From Morella rubra (Eukaryota > Streptophyta > Magnoliopsida > Fagales > Myricaceae), in the NCBI GenBank assembly GCA_003952965.2, contig CM025851.1, forward strand, positions 14,568,391 through 14,632,390: a stretch of 64,000 bases of DNA. Reading direction: 5' to 3'. This document shows, one piece after another, positions 62,825 to 64,000 of this stretch. Below the pieces are notes generated by a model. It was not told the DNA's origin. It saw nothing but the letters and a program-made list of their open reading frames with translations, and did not search any database. Position numbers and translations under genes: made by a program. The stretch's first letter is position 1. Every line of letters begins with the position of its first letter.

Positions 62825-64000
62825 TCAGTTACAGATGGATAGCTTCCCTGTGCATTCATCAGCCACACCATAGTCAAGACTGAGCTCCCTCAAAGGAGGG
62901 ATGTTCTCCATGGCAAACAGCATAAGATGAGGGAACATCAAGCTGTTGTGATCATATAGCACAAACTGCACCAACACATTCGGAGTTGCACTATGGCTCA
63001 TATAGCAAGCAACATTCCTCATTCTTGACACATCCATAGCAAAATCCAATGGGGGCATTAAGGGAGATGACGGATGCAAGTAATCGGTGAATATCTGAGA
63101 TAAATCCCCCCATTCTTCCCATCTACTCGTAAAACGATTAGGGTAGACCAACGAATCACCATTCATGGACAAAATTTGAGCTTGATCTCTTGTAAGAACA
63201 ACCCCGGCATATTCACATATAAAAGCACCAGCTTGTATCAAATCCAAGGACCTAACTCCCCACCCCGTCTCCCTTGACCTAAACACTTCCAGCCTATTTC
63301 TCAATCCTTTTTGAGTAACTCGATTACGGCAAGAAGGAGGGCACTTACAAAAGGGTCCACATTCAAAAATTACAGGCTTCCCTCTCAAAAGAATCCCATT
63401 CTGATCATAAGGAAACTCTCCCCCATTCTTCGAAGCACAAAAGCAATCCTCGGAACAAGTAGAAACACACTCACACCCACTTGCATTCCCTGTCCGATGA
63501 AATGCAAACGGGGGAAACACCGTTCCCACAAGATAGTCGTGATACATGGGTTCCTGATCAGAATCAATGTCATTGAAAAGCAACACCGGCATTTTCTCTT
63601 TCTTCATCGAAATATCTAGGCTTAGGTAACCCACAGGCCTCGCTGCCAACGGCCTAGTCCTGAGACTCTCAGCCAACCTCAAAATGGAGCTACCCATCTC
63701 AGGCTGCCCATCTATTCTCAACAACTTATACTTGTAAACCCCAAAACCAGACTTGCCCACATCAAACCAACAATCAAGAATCCTATATAAGCCATCGTAG
63801 ACATAAACCTTACTCGTTACGCTGCCCTCGTATTTGATCCCTCTGATAACCCTCACTTCGATTCCGTAATGCATGCTTCTCTCCAATGCTAAATTCCCAC
63901 CTTCCAGCTTTTGATGCACGCATTGCCTCGAGAACTTGTCCTGCCCTCCGTGACCCGTGTAGATTATCACATCCCCGGCGTCCTCATCATCTTCATACCC
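62825..64000 (-). CDS. SUVH2/SUVH9-type SET-domain protein, C-terminal 391 residues (partial)
   Basis: The minus-strand frame is open from the window edge (64000, reading GYEDDEDAGDV) to TGA at 62827-62825; the start lies outside. It has the end of an SRA domain (TGHGGQD, GGNLALERSMHYGIEVRVIR, YVYDGLY), a pre-SET with Cys clusters (CECVSTCSEDCFC, CGPFCKCPPSC) and SET (RETGWGVRSLDLIQAGAFIC). It ends LSLDYGVADECTGKLSICN with no post-SET cysteines. The catalytic NHxC position reads MSHSATPN and YDYG reads LDYG, as in SUVH2 and SUVH9. Those proteins lack methyltransferase activity but bind methylated DNA and help recruit Pol V in RNA-directed DNA methylation. No intron was seen, as in those relatives. 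Whether it is the SUVH2 or SUVH9 orthologue is not resolved. Confidence 0.92.
   Translation of the reverse strand, partial: GYEDDEDAGDVIIYTGHGGQDKFSRQCVHQKLEGGNLALERSMHYGIEVRVIRGIKYEGSVTSKVYVYDGLYRILDCWFDVGKSGFGVYKYKLLRIDGQPEMGSSILRLAESLRTRPLAARPVGYLSLDISMKKEKMPVLLFNDIDSDQEPMYHDYLVGTVFPPFAFHRTGNASGCECVSTCSEDCFCASKNGGEFPYDQNGILLRGKPVIFECGPFCKCPPSCRNRVTQKGLRNRLEVFRSRETGWGVRSLDLIQAGAFICEYAGVVLTRDQAQILSMNGDSLVYPNRFTSRWEEWGDLSQIFTDYLHPSSPLMPPLDFAMDVSRMRNVACYMSHSATPNVLVQFVLYDHNSLMFPHLMLFAMENIPPLRELSLDYGVADECTGKLSICN

Overview
The window is nuclear DNA from a flowering plant, most likely a woody eudicot. It holds multi-exon genes with GT-AG introns, AT-rich intergenic DNA, several plant DNA-transposon and MITE families, a nuclear tRNA-Ser, a plastid-derived insert, and proteins found only in land plants (MSH1 with a GIY-YIG tail, a SUVH2/9-type SET protein). 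Gene models below come from splicing by eye. Each was checked for reading phase across every junction, and all close without a stop.

Layout. 1-4863: an internally deleted CACTA (En/Spm) transposon that enters from the left, with its right subterminal repeats and terminus preserved. 4889-8463: relics, namely the last codons of a receptor-like kinase, a decayed NEK-type kinase pseudogene that kept its introns, and a second CACTA-type terminus. 9814-10798: an intact small gene for two EF-hands, a ZZ zinc finger and a C-terminal CaaX box. 10855-14508: repeats, namely a tandem block carrying Tourist-like MITEs and a 2.3-kb palindrome with arms of about 840 bp that ends about 245 bp before the next start codon. 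14754-36604: MSH1, 22 exons, 1141 residues, the organelle-targeted MutS homologue. Its introns hold a plastid DNA insert, a Tourist-like MITE, a Mutator-like MITE with a perfect 9-bp target duplication, and small tandem repeats. 37763-40458: a SEC20-type Golgi-to-ER SNARE ending in RDEL, same strand. 40997-42079 (minus): a universal-stress-protein gene, tail to tail with SEC20. 44192-50311 (minus): GATB, organellar glutamyl-tRNA(Gln) amidotransferase subunit B, 8 exons; its first intron has no GT donor at the expected place. 51780-51861: tRNA-Ser(AGA). 52960-55257: a five-exon gene for a 164-residue membrane-anchored protein of unknown function. 55715-58100: a decayed virus-like relic and purine-rich DNA. 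58101-62824: no recognisable coding DNA, possibly long 3' UTR and intron of the last gene. 62825-64000 (minus): a SUVH2/SUVH9-type SET protein whose N-terminal half lies beyond the window.

The genes do not form an operon-like unit. Two act in organelles (MSH1 in genome stability, GATB in translation), SEC20 acts in vesicle return to the ER, and the SUVH protein belongs to RNA-directed DNA methylation. Adjacency of MSH1 and SEC20 matches, from memory, the neighbouring Arabidopsis loci At3g24320 and At3g24315, which suggests old linkage. I see no clearly new system. The items most worth a second look are the palindrome at the MSH1 promoter, the EF-hand/ZZ/CaaX protein and the GATB intron with a non-GT donor.
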